Below, in pieces: positions 16,757-25,466 of a stretch of DNA of 64,000 nucleotides. Under the pieces are notes generated by a model. That model saw only the letters and a list, made by a program, of their open reading frames with translations. It had not been told where the DNA came from and searched no databases. Positions within the stretch are counted from its first letter, which is position 1. Each line of letters begins with the position of its first letter. The position numbers and the translations under genes were made by a program. Source of the DNA: Marinibaculum sp040216765 (GTDB lineage: Bacteria; Pseudomonadota; Alphaproteobacteria; Ferrovibrionales; Ferrovibrionaceae); NCBI GenBank assembly GCA_040216765.1, contig JAVJON010000007.1:124001-188000 (forward strand), read 5' to 3'.

Positions 16757-17323
16757 ATGGCACGCATCCTGACGGCAATCCTGCTGCTCGGCTGCCTGCT
16801 GGGGGGCGCCGGCCGGGCGGAGGCCGCGATGGACCTGCCGACCCTGCTGGGCACGGACTGGCGGCAGATCTTTCAAGGGGGGTTCGACGCCGACGGCAAT
16901 CCGATCGGTTTCTATGCGCCCGGAGAGAACGGCTATCCGCGCGACTGCCGCGCAACGGCCGGGTCATGCGCGTTCGGGGAATGCTGCGACGGTCGCTGCA
17001 ACGCCCGCGGCGAGGGCCAGCCCCAGGCCGACCGGCCGTGGCACAGTTCGGTCTATCTGCGCCAAAGCTGCCAGCGTCCCTGGGTGCGCAAGGCGGAGCC
17101 ACGGATGATGTTCCCGACCGGATGGCCGGACAGCCGGATCCGCGCCACGGTGCTGTCCGCCTACAAGGCGGGCCGGCTGGTCGACGGTTTCGGCGATCTC
17201 TGGTGCGGCTGCGCCGGGGATACGACGATTTTCGGGCGGCAGGACGAGGGGCTGATCACCGATGCCTGGCCGTCGGTCATCCAGGCCTGCGGCTGCGAGA
17301 GCATCCCCCAGAAGGACCGTTGA
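16757..17323 (+). CDS. Exported cysteine-rich protein of unknown function
   Basis: 188 residues with a clear signal peptide (hydrophobic core about 5-19, cleavage after AEA). The mature part has ten cysteines: a dense N-terminal group including FGECCDGRCN, then QSCQRPW, DLWCGCAGD and QACGCES, an even number consistent with disulfide bonding in the periplasm. Other conserved-looking blocks are GFYAPGENGYPRDC and PTGWPDSRIRATVLSAY. I do not recognise a family. ATG 16757 begins five bases after the thioesterase stop. Signal peptide and cysteine pattern argue it is real and exported; role unknown. Confidence 0.7.
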   Translation: MARILTAILLLGCLLGGAGRAEAAMDLPTLLGTDWRQIFQGGFDADGNPIGFYAPGENGYPRDCRATAGSCAFGECCDGRCNARGEGQPQADRPWHSSVYLRQSCQRPWVRKAEPRMMFPTGWPDSRIRATVLSAYKAGRLVDGFGDLWCGCAGDTTIFGRQDEGLITDAWPSVIQACGCESIPQKDR

Positions 17324-17417
17324 CACGCCCGAAGGACGAGGACAGGCAGGCACGCGGCGGCGCAGGATATCGCGGGCCGGCCCTTGCGCCGGCACCCTTC
17401 CAGCATGATCTGACCTG

Positions 17418-17858
17418 ATGTCCGGCAATACGGCGACGCCAATGCGCCGCCGCCGGCGGGCGGTGGGGATGCGTTCGGACTCAGGTGCAGTCAGGCAGCC
17501 GTGGCACTGGCCGGCCCTCGTGGCCCTGCTTGCCATGCTGTTGCTGTCGATCCAGGCGCATGCCGGTGCCGCAATGGCGGACAGCTGGATCCTTGCCGGC
17601 GCAGGCATGCCGGGCGACAGCGGGCAGCCGCAATCGCAGGGCAACGGCGACAGCGACGCAGCCATCCTGCCCGCACCCCCGCCGCCGCCCGTCCCCCTGC
17701 TGCAGGCGGAGGGCGGGACCGCCGACGCGGCCCTGTCACCGGTTGCGCCGCTGCCCGGCGCGCGGCGGGCAGTTCCGTCGCCATACCCGGCCGCCGGCAG
17801 GCCGGCCGTCCTGGGCCGCGCGACTCTTCGACTTCGCGGCCCGCCCGACACAGCGTGA
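17418..17858 (+). CDS. Small predicted membrane or exported protein, unknown
   Basis: 146 residues: a strongly basic N-terminus (MRRRRRAVG near residue 9), one hydrophobic segment (about 29-52, ending AHAGAAMA), and a Pro/Gly/Ala-rich remainder including a PAPPPPPVP run. It could be a signal peptide with a disordered mature part or a single-pass protein. Codon use is GC-rich at third positions like neighbours, but there is no convincing ribosome site at 17418; an alternative ATG at 17469 follows GGTGGGG. It precedes secDF on the same strand. No family recognised; it might not be expressed. Confidence 0.4.
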   Translation: MSGNTATPMRRRRRAVGMRSDSGAVRQPWHWPALVALLAMLLLSIQAHAGAAMADSWILAGAGMPGDSGQPQSQGNGDSDAAILPAPPPPPVPLLQAEGGTADAALSPVAPLPGARRAVPSPYPAAGRPAVLGRATLRLRGPPDTA

Positions 17859-17982
17859 ACGACCCCCGGCGCCCTTGCGCCGGTATCGGACATAGCTGAT
17901 TTCGCACGGCGCACTGCGCGCCGCTGCAATGGCGCATGGCCGGATCCAGGTCCGGCTTGCCGCCCGGGCGGTACAACATCCC

Positions 17983-20529
17983 ATGAAGCAATCCAATTGG
18001 CGGCTTGCCGCCTGCGCGCTCATCGCGCTCCTCGGTATCCTGCTCGCCCTGCCGAGCCTGCTGCCGCGCTCCGCGCTCGAGCATTGGCCCGACTGGCTGC
18101 CGCAGCGCGCCCTTGTGCTGGGCCTCGACCTCAGGGGCGGATCCTACCTTGTCCTGCAGATCGACGATGCCGCATTGCGGGCCGGGCTTCGCGACGAAGC
18201 GGCCGCGCTGGCGCGGGAAACCCTGCGCGGGGGCGGCATCCGCAGCGCGATCGACCTTGCCGGTCCGGGCCGCGCGATCCTTACCTTGGAGCGGCAAGAC
18301 GACATGGCGCTCGCACGGCAGACCCTTGCGCAGCTTTTCGCAGGCGATGGACACGGGGTCGCGGTCACGCTGGCCGGTCCGGCCGCGCTGCACATCGACC
18401 TGGCGGGGGAGGGGCTCGCGGCACGGCGGGCCTCTGCCCTTGCCCAGAGTCTGGAGATCCTGCGTCGCCGCCTCGACGAGGTCGGGGTCGCGGAGCCCTC
18501 GCTGCAGCGGGTCGGCAGCGACCGCATCATGGTGCAGTTGCCCGGCGTGCAGGATCCGAAAGGGCTGCGCGACTTGTTGGGCAGCACGGCGAAGCTGAGC
18601 TTCCACCGCGGCGATCTGCTGCCGCCGAGCGCGACGCCTCCCGTCGGGCGCAAGGCGATGCGGGGGATGCAGGGCGATGCCCGCTATGCGGTGGAGCCGC
18701 GTGCCGTGCTGCAGGGCGAGCGGCTGCGCGATGCCACGGCCGGGTTCGACCAGCAGCACGGCGAGCCGGTCGTCGATTTCCGCTTCGACCAGGCGGGCGC
18801 CAGGCGGTTTGCCGCGCTGACGCAGAAGATGGTCGGCCGGCCCCTGCTCATCGTGCTGGACGGCAAGGTCGTCAGCGCCCCGGTCGTGCGCGAACCGATC
18901 CTGGACGGCAGCGGGCGGATCAGCGGCGGCTTTTCGTTCCGGGAGAGCGCACAGCTCGCGGCGCTGTTGCGTGCAGGCGCGCTGCCTGTGCCGCTGACGG
19001 TCGTCGAGGAGCGCAGCCTGGGCGCCGAACTCGGCGAGGATGCCGTCGCGGCCGGGACCTGGAGCGGGCTCGGCGGCTTCCTGCTTGTCTGCCTCGCCAT
19101 GGCAGGGCTCTATGGTGTCTGGGGCATCGTGGCGAATCTTGCCCTGGCGCTGAACGTACTCCTCACCGTGGGCGCCCTGGCGCTGCTCGGCGCCACCCTG
19201 ACCCTGCCGGGGATCGCGGGGATCATCCTCGGCATCGGCCTGGCGGTCGATGCCAATGTCCTGATCAACGAGCGGATCCGGGAGGAAACGCGCCGCGGCC
19301 GCAGTGCCGTCGCTGCGCTGCAAGCGGGCTTCTCGCGCGCCTATCGCACGATCGTCGATTCCAACGTGACGACCCTGCTGGCGATGGCGATGCTGTTCTG
19401 GTTCGGGTCCGGGCCGGTGCGCGGCTTCGCCGTGACCATGGGCATCGGCATCGGCATCTCGATGTTCACCGCGGTCACGGTGGTGATGGCACTGATGGCT
19501 GCCCATCTTCGCCTGCGAAGGCCCCGGTCGTTCCGGATCCGCGGCCTGCTGCCGCAACCTGCATGGCTGGTGGCACCGCACATCCGCTTCATGCGCGGCC
19601 GGGTCGCCGGACTCGCAATCTCGCTGCTCCTGTCCCTCGGCTCGCTGGCATTGCTCGCCGCGCCCGGCCTCAACTACGGCATCGACTTCAGGGGCGGTGT
19701 CCTTATCGAAGCCCACTCCCCGACCGCCATCGATCTGCCGGGGATACGCGCCACACTGCATGGGCTCCAACTCGGGGATGTCTCGGTGCAGCGGTTCGGC
19801 GACGATCGCAGCCTGCTGCTTCGGGTCGAGATGCAGCCGGGCGGGGAGGCGGCGCAGACGGCGGCCGCAGACCGCGCCCGCACCGCATTGGCGGAAGCTG
19901 CACCCGGCCTCCGCATGGACCGGGTGGAGGTGGTCGGCCCGCGGGTCAGTGCGGAACTTGCCACCAGCGGGATGCTTGCCCTGCTGGGGGCCGCGATCGT
20001 GGTGTTCGGCTACATCTGGCTGCGTTTCGAATGGCCATTTGCGATCGCCGCCGTCGTCACGCTGGTCCTGGATGTGACGAAGACCGTCGGTTTCGTCGCG
20101 CTGACGGGGCTCGATTTCGGGCTCACCGCCATCGTCGCCCTGCTGACCCTGATCGGCTATTCGGTCAACGACAAGGTCGTGGTGTTCGACCGCATGCGCG
20201 AAAACCTGCGGCTCTACAAGGCGATGCCGCTGCGCGAAGTGATCGACCTGTCGATCAACCAGACCCTCGCGCGTTCTCTCTACACCTCGTTGACGGCCCT
20301 GCTGGCCCTGGCGCCGCTGGCGATCTGGGGTGGCGCCGCGGTCCGCTCCTTTGCCATACCGATGGTGTTCGGCATCCTGGTTGCGGCCAGTTCGTCGGTC
20401 TTCATTGCGGCGCCGATCCTGTCCTGGCTCGGCGATTGGCGGCGCGGCCGGGCCGGCGCCCCGCCTGCCCTGCCGGTGACTGCACAGGCCGAAGCCGGCA
20501 ATCCGGCCGGGGCGGCGTCGAACCCGTAG
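17983..20529 (+). CDS. secDF: Fused protein-export membrane protein SecD/SecF
   Basis: 848 residues joining SecD and SecF, which use the proton-motive force to help the SecYEG translocon release proteins into the periplasm. The SecD half has an N-terminal helix, the D1 motif VLGLDLRGGSYLVLQ, a periplasmic P1 domain, and a helix bundle containing GIGLAVDANVLINERIREE, whose aspartate is the proposed proton-relay residue. The SecF half restarts at NYGIDFRGGVLIE and includes GYSVNDKVVVFDRMREN. The fusion joint lies near residue 535. ATG 17983 (MKQSNWRL) begins the first membrane helix. Size fits fused SecDF of some alphaproteobacteria. An 11-bp-stem hairpin follows the stop. Confidence 0.93.
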   Translation: MKQSNWRLAACALIALLGILLALPSLLPRSALEHWPDWLPQRALVLGLDLRGGSYLVLQIDDAALRAGLRDEAAALARETLRGGGIRSAIDLAGPGRAILTLERQDDMALARQTLAQLFAGDGHGVAVTLAGPAALHIDLAGEGLAARRASALAQSLEILRRRLDEVGVAEPSLQRVGSDRIMVQLPGVQDPKGLRDLLGSTAKLSFHRGDLLPPSATPPVGRKAMRGMQGDARYAVEPRAVLQGERLRDATAGFDQQHGEPVVDFRFDQAGARRFAALTQKMVGRPLLIVLDGKVVSAPVVREPILDGSGRISGGFSFRESAQLAALLRAGALPVPLTVVEERSLGAELGEDAVAAGTWSGLGGFLLVCLAMAGLYGVWGIVANLALALNVLLTVGALALLGATLTLPGIAGIILGIGLAVDANVLINERIREETRRGRSAVAALQAGFSRAYRTIVDSNVTTLLAMAMLFWFGSGPVRGFAVTMGIGIGISMFTAVTVVMALMAAHLRLRRPRSFRIRGLLPQPAWLVAPHIRFMRGRVAGLAISLLLSLGSLALLAAPGLNYGIDFRGGVLIEAHSPTAIDLPGIRATLHGLQLGDVSVQRFGDDRSLLLRVEMQPGGEAAQTAAADRARTALAEAAPGLRMDRVEVVGPRVSAELATSGMLALLGAAIVVFGYIWLRFEWPFAIAAVVTLVLDVTKTVGFVALTGLDFGLTAIVALLTLIGYSVNDKVVVFDRMRENLRLYKAMPLREVIDLSINQTLARSLYTSLTALLALAPLAIWGGAAVRSFAIPMVFGILVAASSSVFIAAPILSWLGDWRRGRAGAPPALPVTAQAEAGNPAGAASNP

Positions 20530-20558
20530 CGGACCGCGCGGCGCCTGCCGGAAACGGT

Positions 20559-20592
20559 CCGGGCGCCCCTGCCGACTGGCGGGGGCGCCCGG
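20559..20592. terminator. Hairpin between convergent secDF and glnA
   Basis: An 11-bp GC stem, CCGGGCGCCCC at 20559-20569 pairing with GGGGCGCCCGG at 20582-20592, with a 12-base loop. It lies in the 106-base gap between the converging secDF and glnA genes and could serve both. No T-tract follows on either strand, so it may not act as a classical intrinsic terminator. Confidence 0.5.
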
Positions 20593-20635
20593 GTATCGCG
20601 CTCCTCGTCCCGCACCCGAAGGCGCGGGGGAGGGG

Positions 20636-22045
20636 TCAGACGCTGTAGTACATCTGGAACTCGATCGGGTGGGGCGTGTGCTCGAAGTTGTACACCTCCT
20701 CCCACTTCAGCTCGAGATAGCCGCTGATGAAGTCCTCGGTGAAGACGTCGCCCTTCTTGAGGAAGTCACGGTCGGCGTCCAGGGCCTCCAGCGCATCGCG
20801 CAGCGAGCCGCAGACCTGCGGCACGTTGGCCAGTTCTTCCGGCGGCAGGTCGTAGAGGTTCTTGTCCATCGGCTCGCCCGGGTGGATCTTGTTCTCGATC
20901 CCGTCGAGGCCGGCCATCAGCATCGCCGCATAGGCCAGATAGGGGTTCGCGGCCGGATCGGGGAAGCGGACCTCGATCCGCTTGCCCTTCGGCGATGCCG
21001 AATGCGGGATCCGGCAGGAGGCCGAGCGGTTGCGGGCCGAATAGGCCAGCAGCACCGGGGCCTCGAAGCCGGGAATCAGGCGCTTGTAGGAGTTCGTGGT
21101 CGGGTTGGTGAAGGCGTTCAGCGCGCGGGCATGCTTGATGATGCCGCCGATATAGTAGAGCGCCGTCTCCGACAGGTCGTTGTAGCTGGACCCGGCAAAG
21201 GTCGGCTTGCCGTCCTTCCAGATCGACTGGTGCACATGCATGCCCGAGCCGTTGTCGCCCTTGATCGGCTTCGGCATGAAGGTCGCCGTCTTGCCGTAGG
21301 AATGGGCGACGTTGTGCACGCAGTACTTGTAGATCTGCATGGCATCGCCGCAATACAGCAGGGTGCCGAACATGATGCCGAGCTCGTGCTGGCTCGGCGC
21401 GACCTCGTGGTGATGCTTCTCGGTCTTCACGCCCATCTCGCGGATGGTGGTGAGCATTTCCGAGCGCAGGTCCTGGCCGTGGTCGATCGGCGCCACCGGG
21501 AAATAGCCGCCCTTCACCCCGGGGCGATGGCCGGGATTGCCGCCCTCATAGACCTTGGCGGAATTGTAGGGGCCTTCCATGTCGTCCAGGACGACCGAGA
21601 TCTCGTTCATCGCGACCTTCATGCGGACGTCGTCGAACACGAAGAACTCGGCTTCCGGGCCGAAATAGGCGGTGTCGCCGAGCCCGGTATAGTTCAGGAA
21701 CGCCTCGGCCTTGCGCGCGATGCCGCGCGGGCAGCGGTCATAGGGCTCGCCGGTCAGCGGCTCCAGCACGTCGCAGACCAGCACCAGGGTGGTCTGCGCC
21801 ATGAAGGGGTCCAGCACGGCCGTCGACAGGTCCGGCTTGAGGGCCATGTCCGACTCGTTGATCGCCTTCCAGCCGGCGATCGAGGAGCCGTCGAACATGA
21901 TGCCCTCGATCAGATGCTCCTCTTCCAGATAGGAGGCATCCAGCGCGACGTGCTGCCATTTCCCGCGGGGGTCGGTGAAGCGGTAGTCGATGAACTTCAC
22001 CTCCTTTTCCTTGATCATTCTCAAGATGCTGTTGGCATCCGACAT
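20636..22045 (-). CDS. glnA: Type I glutamine synthetase
   Basis: 469 residues, the standard length of GSI-beta. It makes glutamine from glutamate, ammonia and ATP as a dodecamer. Visible: beta-grasp start, DGSSIAGW in FDGSSIAGWKAI, the metal ligands in YFGPEAEFFVFDD, the NGSGMHVHQSIW loop, NPTTNSYKRLIPGFEAP, and the adenylylation region KNLYDLPPEE with the modifiable tyrosine, implying control by GlnE. Start ATG 22045 (MSDANSIL) fits relatives and is preceded by GGGAGAG. It lies 162 bases after glnB on the same strand, the usual alphaproteobacterial glnBA arrangement. It ends convergent with secDF. Confidence 0.97.
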   Translation of the reverse strand: MSDANSILRMIKEKEVKFIDYRFTDPRGKWQHVALDASYLEEEHLIEGIMFDGSSIAGWKAINESDMALKPDLSTAVLDPFMAQTTLVLVCDVLEPLTGEPYDRCPRGIARKAEAFLNYTGLGDTAYFGPEAEFFVFDDVRMKVAMNEISVVLDDMEGPYNSAKVYEGGNPGHRPGVKGGYFPVAPIDHGQDLRSEMLTTIREMGVKTEKHHHEVAPSQHELGIMFGTLLYCGDAMQIYKYCVHNVAHSYGKTATFMPKPIKGDNGSGMHVHQSIWKDGKPTFAGSSYNDLSETALYYIGGIIKHARALNAFTNPTTNSYKRLIPGFEAPVLLAYSARNRSASCRIPHSASPKGKRIEVRFPDPAANPYLAYAAMLMAGLDGIENKIHPGEPMDKNLYDLPPEELANVPQVCGSLRDALEALDADRDFLKKGDVFTEDFISGYLELKWEEVYNFEHTPHPIEFQMYYSV

Positions 22046-22207
22046 GTTCGTCTCTCCCAAGTAGTGCCGTTGCGGTGCATATGCGGGGAAAGTGGGGCGG
22101 TCGCGCATCCCTAAGGATGGCGCGCGACCCAGCCTGCCGCGCCGTCCCCTCGCCGGCAGCGGAAACCTTGTGGCGGCCCGGCGCGCCGGGCCGACCGGCC
22201 ATCCCGG

Positions 22208-22546
22208 TCAGATGGCGCTCGCGCCCTTTTCGCCGGTGCGGATGCGGATCGCTTCGTCGACGGTCGATACGAAGATCTTGCCGTCGCCGATGCGCCCGGT
22301 GCGCGCGGCCTCCATGATCGCCTCGATCGCACGATCGACGAGATCATCCTCCAGCACGATCTCTACCTTCACCTTCGGCAGAAAATCCACAACGTACTCG
22401 GCGCCGCGATAGAGCTCGGTATGACCCTTCTGGCGGCCGAACCCCTTGGCCTCCATCACGGTGATTCCCTGGAGCCCGATCTCGTGGAGCGCTTCCTTCA
22501 CTTCGTCCAGCTTAAACGGTTTGATAATCGCTTCGATTTTTTTCAT
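22208..22546 (-). CDS. glnB: Nitrogen regulatory protein P-II
   Basis: 112-residue signal transducer that reports 2-oxoglutarate and ATP/ADP state and is uridylylated by GlnD. The start MKKIEAIIKPFKLDEV, the T-loop GFGRQKGHTELYRGAEYVVDF with the uridylylation tyrosine in RGAEY, the B-loop TGRIGDGKIFV and the C-terminal IRTGEKGASAI are all present. The residues are those of a GlnB rather than GlnK, supported by linkage to glnA downstream. Start ATG 22546 is set by the conserved N-terminus. No canonical sigma-54 element (TGGCAC-N5-TTGC) was found upstream. Confidence 0.97.
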   Translation of the reverse strand: MKKIEAIIKPFKLDEVKEALHEIGLQGITVMEAKGFGRQKGHTELYRGAEYVVDFLPKVKVEIVLEDDLVDRAIEAIMEAARTGRIGDGKIFVSTVDEAIRIRTGEKGASAI

Positions 22547-22943
22547 CTGTCCGGTCTGTCTCGTCTGCGTGGCCGACGTCGCGTGCAGGCAGGCGGCGTA
22601 TCTGCGCCACCGGACTGTGTGAACGATCCCGATGACGTTGCCCAGGAAAGCACAGCAGGGGCCGGTTCCGCACCCTCCGACTGGAAGAAGCGGCAGCGCT
22701 GCGTCGCAAATACGCACAGGGCGTGCCAAGAGCCCCCGGATGAGGCCGGCCGGCGATTCCCGCTTCGACACCAGCAGTGTCGGCGGGCGGGGCTGTCCCG
22801 GGCGGGGTTCGATATGCACAGCATTTGGGCAATCCGATGATCGGAAATGCAGCGGTTCCGGCGCCCCGATGCGCCCAAATGGTGAGCAGAAGCTCCGGCC
22901 GGCCTGGCCGTTCCCGCCGGGCCGTGCGGACCGCAGCCGGCTC
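22547..22943. other. Intergenic region between glnB and tRNA-His, no gene seen
   Basis: Nearly 400 bases upstream of glnB. I see no credible coding frame: candidate frames have no ribosome site, no recognisable domain and end in unrelated sequence. It should contain the glnB promoter on the minus strand, but no strong element was identified. Confidence 0.4.
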
Positions 22944-22972
22944 TTGACCCTGATGGGTGGCGGCATTACAAC
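22944..22972 (+). promoter_or_regulatory. Sigma-70 type promoter for tRNA-His
   Basis: A -35 box TTGACC (22944-22949), a 17-base spacer and a -10 box TACAAC (22967-22972), five of six and four of six matches to consensus. The tRNA begins 45 bases downstream. Spacing and strength are good for a stable RNA gene; the transcription start is not known. Confidence 0.6.
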
Positions 22973-23017
22973 CCCGGCCTCTCGGCGGGGGCCGCTTCGA
23001 CGCGGCCCCATCGCGAT

Positions 23018-23095
23018 GGCGAGGGTAGCTCAGCTGGTTAGAGCGCCTGACTGTGACTCAGGAGGTCGCGGGTTCGAGCCCCGTTCCTCGCCCCA
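23018..23095 (+). tRNA. tRNA-His (anticodon GTG)
   Basis: A full cloverleaf: acceptor GCGAGGG pairing with TCCTCGC (one G-T), D arm TAGCTCAGCTGG, anticodon arm CCTGACTGTGACTCAGG with anticodon GTG, and T arm GCGGGTTCGAGCCCCGT. The extra G at 23018 pairs with the discriminator C, the hallmark of tRNA-His. CCA (23093-23095) is encoded. It lies between glnB and the SDR pair, on the plus strand. Confidence 0.96.
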
Positions 23096-23272
23096 CTCCC
23101 CCTGTTCATTCTGTGCTCCCCGGTCTTCCCGCGCCGGGGCGTGAGGTCATGGCCGGGCGGGCAGGCTGCCGGCTTGCGCACCCATGGGACGGCAGCCACG
23201 ATCACGCCGGCCGCGCGGCGGGTCGCCCGGGCAGCAGGGGCGCGGCCGAGATCCAGAGACAGGGAGGGGAGA

Positions 23273-24040
23273 ATGACGGGATTGTTTTCGCTGGATGGGC
23301 GGGTTGCCCTGGTCACCGGTGCCAGCCGCGGCCTGGGCCAGGCGATGGCCGCCGCCCTGCACGAGGCAGGCGCGACCGTGGTGCTGAACGGGCGCAGCGC
23401 CGCCGGGGTCGAGGCAGCCGCCGCGGCCATCGCGCCGGACGGCACGCGGGTCGACCACGCGGCGTTCGACGTCGTCGACGAGGCGGCCGCCACCGCGGCG
23501 GTCCAGGGGATCGTCGGTCGCCATGGCCGGCTGGACATCCTGATCAACAATGCCGGCATCAATGCGCGCCAGGCCTTCCTGGAACAGCCGACGGAAGTCT
23601 GGCGCAACGTGCTGGAGGTCAACCTGCACAGCGTCTACCTGCTGGCGAAACTCTGCGGCCGGCCGATGGTCGATGGGGGCTGGGGCCGCATCGTGAACAT
23701 CGGCTCGGTCATGTCGGTGCTCGGCCGCCCGGGCGTGCATGCCTATGCGGCGGCGAAGCATGGCCTGATGGGGCTCACCAAGTCGGTCGCCTCGGAACTC
23801 GGCCCGCTTGGCGTCACCTGCAACGCCATCGGCCCCGGCTATTTCCGCACCGACCTGACCCAGGCATTGCAGGACGATCCGGAGTTCCACGACCGGGTCT
23901 GCCAGGTGACGCCGCTGGCCCGCTGGGGCGAGCCGGAGGAGCTGGGCGCCGCGGCCGTGTTCCTCTGTTCGCCGGGTGCGGCCTATGTCAACGGCCATCT
24001 GCTGCTGGTCGATGGCGGCATGACCACCTCGTTCCTCTAG
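23273..24040 (+). CDS. SDR family oxidoreductase, first of a tandem pair
   Basis: 255-residue classical short-chain dehydrogenase, NAD(P)-dependent. TGASRGLG cofactor loop, NNAG, catalytic serine in NIGSVMSV, and YAAAK (Y-x3-K) are present; it ends VNGHLLLVDGGMTTSFL. It resembles gluconate 5-dehydrogenase/FabG-like sugar or polyol dehydrogenases, but substrate cannot be assigned. ATG 23273 is supported by GGGAGGGGAG directly upstream. The following gene, 11 bases later, aligns without gaps over all 255 residues with more than half identical by eye, so the pair arose by tandem duplication. The pair is flanked by tRNA-His and tRNA-Pro genes. Confidence 0.9.
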   Translation: MTGLFSLDGRVALVTGASRGLGQAMAAALHEAGATVVLNGRSAAGVEAAAAAIAPDGTRVDHAAFDVVDEAAATAAVQGIVGRHGRLDILINNAGINARQAFLEQPTEVWRNVLEVNLHSVYLLAKLCGRPMVDGGWGRIVNIGSVMSVLGRPGVHAYAAAKHGLMGLTKSVASELGPLGVTCNAIGPGYFRTDLTQALQDDPEFHDRVCQVTPLARWGEPEELGAAAVFLCSPGAAYVNGHLLLVDGGMTTSFL

Positions 24041-24051
24041 GCGGCGGCATC

Positions 24052-24819
24052 ATGGCCGATCCGTTCGACCTGACCGGCCGTGTCGCCCTGGTCACCGGCG
24101 GCGCCGGCGGGCTCGGCACCGCGATGGGCCGGGCGCTGCACGCGGCGGGCGCCAGCCTGGTCCTTGCCGATCTCGATCTCGACCGCCTGGACCGCGCGGC
24201 GGCGGCGATCGCGCGGGATCGCCTGCGGGTCGGCACCGCGGTCCTGGATGTGACGGACGAGGCCGCTGTGCAGGCGGCGGTGGCCGGCGTGACCGACCGG
24301 CACGGCCGTCTCGACATCCTGCTGAACAATGCCGGGATCGGCGTGGGGTCGCCCTTCCCGGACGAGGACATGGCGCAGTGGCGCCGGGTCCTGCGGGTCA
24401 ACCTGGATGCGGTCTACCTGGTCGCCCGGGCTGCCGCCCGCCCGATGGTGGCCCAGGGCTGGGGGCGGATCGTCAACATCGCGTCGATCTACGGCGCCAT
24501 CGGCAGCCCCCATGTGCAGGCCTATGCGGCCAGCAAGCATGCGGTGGTCGGGCTGACCCGGTCGATCGCCGCGGAACTCGGGCCGCTGGGGGTGACCTGC
24601 AACGCCATCGGCCCGGGTTTCGTGCAGACCGCGATGACCGCGCCGCTGCAGGGCGATGCGGGCTTCGAGGCGCGCCTGCACGCGGCCGTCCCGTTGCGGC
24701 GCTGGGCCGTGCCGGAGGATCTTGCCGGACCGGCCCTGTTCCTGTGCAGCCCCGGGGCCGGCTATGTGAACGGTCATTTCCTGCTGGTCGATGGCGGGAT
24801 GACCGGCAGCTTCCTCTAG
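24052..24819 (+). CDS. SDR family oxidoreductase, second of a tandem pair
   Basis: 255-residue paralogue of the preceding gene. Cofactor motif TGGAGGLG, NNAG, catalytic serine in NIASIYGAIG and YAASK are intact, so it should be an active enzyme. The second half is closest to its partner (shared stretch ELGPLGVTCNAIGPG), whereas the cofactor loop and the substrate-proximal loop after the active site differ, suggesting different cofactor or substrate preference. The C-terminus VNGHFLLVDGGMTGSFL differs little. No ribosome site of note, and 11 bases of spacing suggests coupling to the first gene. Metabolic role unknown; no transporter or kinase is adjacent. Confidence 0.9.
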   Translation: MADPFDLTGRVALVTGGAGGLGTAMGRALHAAGASLVLADLDLDRLDRAAAAIARDRLRVGTAVLDVTDEAAVQAAVAGVTDRHGRLDILLNNAGIGVGSPFPDEDMAQWRRVLRVNLDAVYLVARAAARPMVAQGWGRIVNIASIYGAIGSPHVQAYAASKHAVVGLTRSIAAELGPLGVTCNAIGPGFVQTAMTAPLQGDAGFEARLHAAVPLRRWAVPEDLAGPALFLCSPGAGYVNGHFLLVDGGMTGSFL

Positions 24820-24919
24820 CCGGCACGGTGGCGAGGCTTTTTCCGGACAGCCTTTTCTCCGGGCGGCGGTTCGATTAGAAGTCGGCTAAGTCCGGCCATG
24901 CCGGACGGCTCTCCGGTAC

Positions 24920-24996
24920 CGGGGCGTAGCGCAGGCTGGTAGCGCGGCTGTTTTGGGAACAGCAGGTCGCTGGTTCGAATCCAGTCGCCCCGACCA
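24920..24996 (+). tRNA. tRNA-Pro (anticodon TGG)
   Basis: Acceptor CGGGGCG pairs with CGCCCCG; D arm GCGCAGGCTGGTAGCGC; anticodon arm GCTGTTTTGGGAACAGC with loop TTTGGGA giving anticodon TGG; T arm CTGGTTCGAATCCAG; encoded CCA. It lies 100 bases after the SDR pair and 74 bases before the complex I accessory gene. Confidence 0.96.
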
Positions 24997-25070
24997 GGGA
25001 GCCAGCGATTCTCGACGCCCGGAATTTCGACCGCCAGGGCAACATAGCCCGGCAGGATGGGGGACAGGCA

Positions 25071-25415
25071 ATGCGGGCCAGGATCTACCGGCCAACCAAG
25101 ACCGCGATGCAGTCCGGTCGCGCCAGGACGGAGCAATGGCTGCTCGAGTTCTATCCGACGACCCAGTTCGTCGAGCCGCTGATGGGCTGGACCGGCGTTC
25201 GGGGTACCGAGGGGCAGGTCCGGATCCGCTTTCCGACCCGCGAGGCGGCGATCGCCTATGCCAAGAAGCATGGCATCGCCTACGACGTCGAGACGCCGCA
25301 TCAGCGACGCCTCAACCACAAGACCTATGCGGACAATTTCGCCTTCGACAGGGCGGAGGAAACCGGCAATGCCGGGCGCCCGCAGGCAGCGGCCGCGCCG
25401 GCCAAACCTGCCTGA
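25071..25415 (+). CDS. NADH-ubiquinone oxidoreductase accessory subunit, NDUFS4 family
   Basis: 114-residue homologue of mitochondrial NDUFS4 (the 18 kDa AQDQ subunit), an accessory subunit that stabilises the NADH-binding arm of complex I and is characteristic of alphaproteobacteria and mitochondria. Recognisable are ARIYRPTKTAMQSG, LEFYPTTQFVEPLMGWTG, VRIRFPTREAAIAYAKKHG and LNHKTYADNFAFDR. No signal peptide; it should bind the matrix-equivalent (cytoplasmic) side. Start ATG 25071 follows GGGGGACAGG. It is remote from any nuo operon here, as is usual, lying between two tRNA genes. Confidence 0.93.
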   Translation: MRARIYRPTKTAMQSGRARTEQWLLEFYPTTQFVEPLMGWTGVRGTEGQVRIRFPTREAAIAYAKKHGIAYDVETPHQRRLNHKTYADNFAFDRAEETGNAGRPQAAAAPAKPA

Positions 25416-25466
25416 CAGGCGCAGGGGCCGGGCCCGGAGCACCGCTCCCGGCACCGGCCCGATTGC

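Noticed and set aside
22547..22660. Sigma-54 promoter upstream of glnB
   Set aside because: A GTGGCGC stretch is present but lacks the matching downstream TTGC element at the proper distance.
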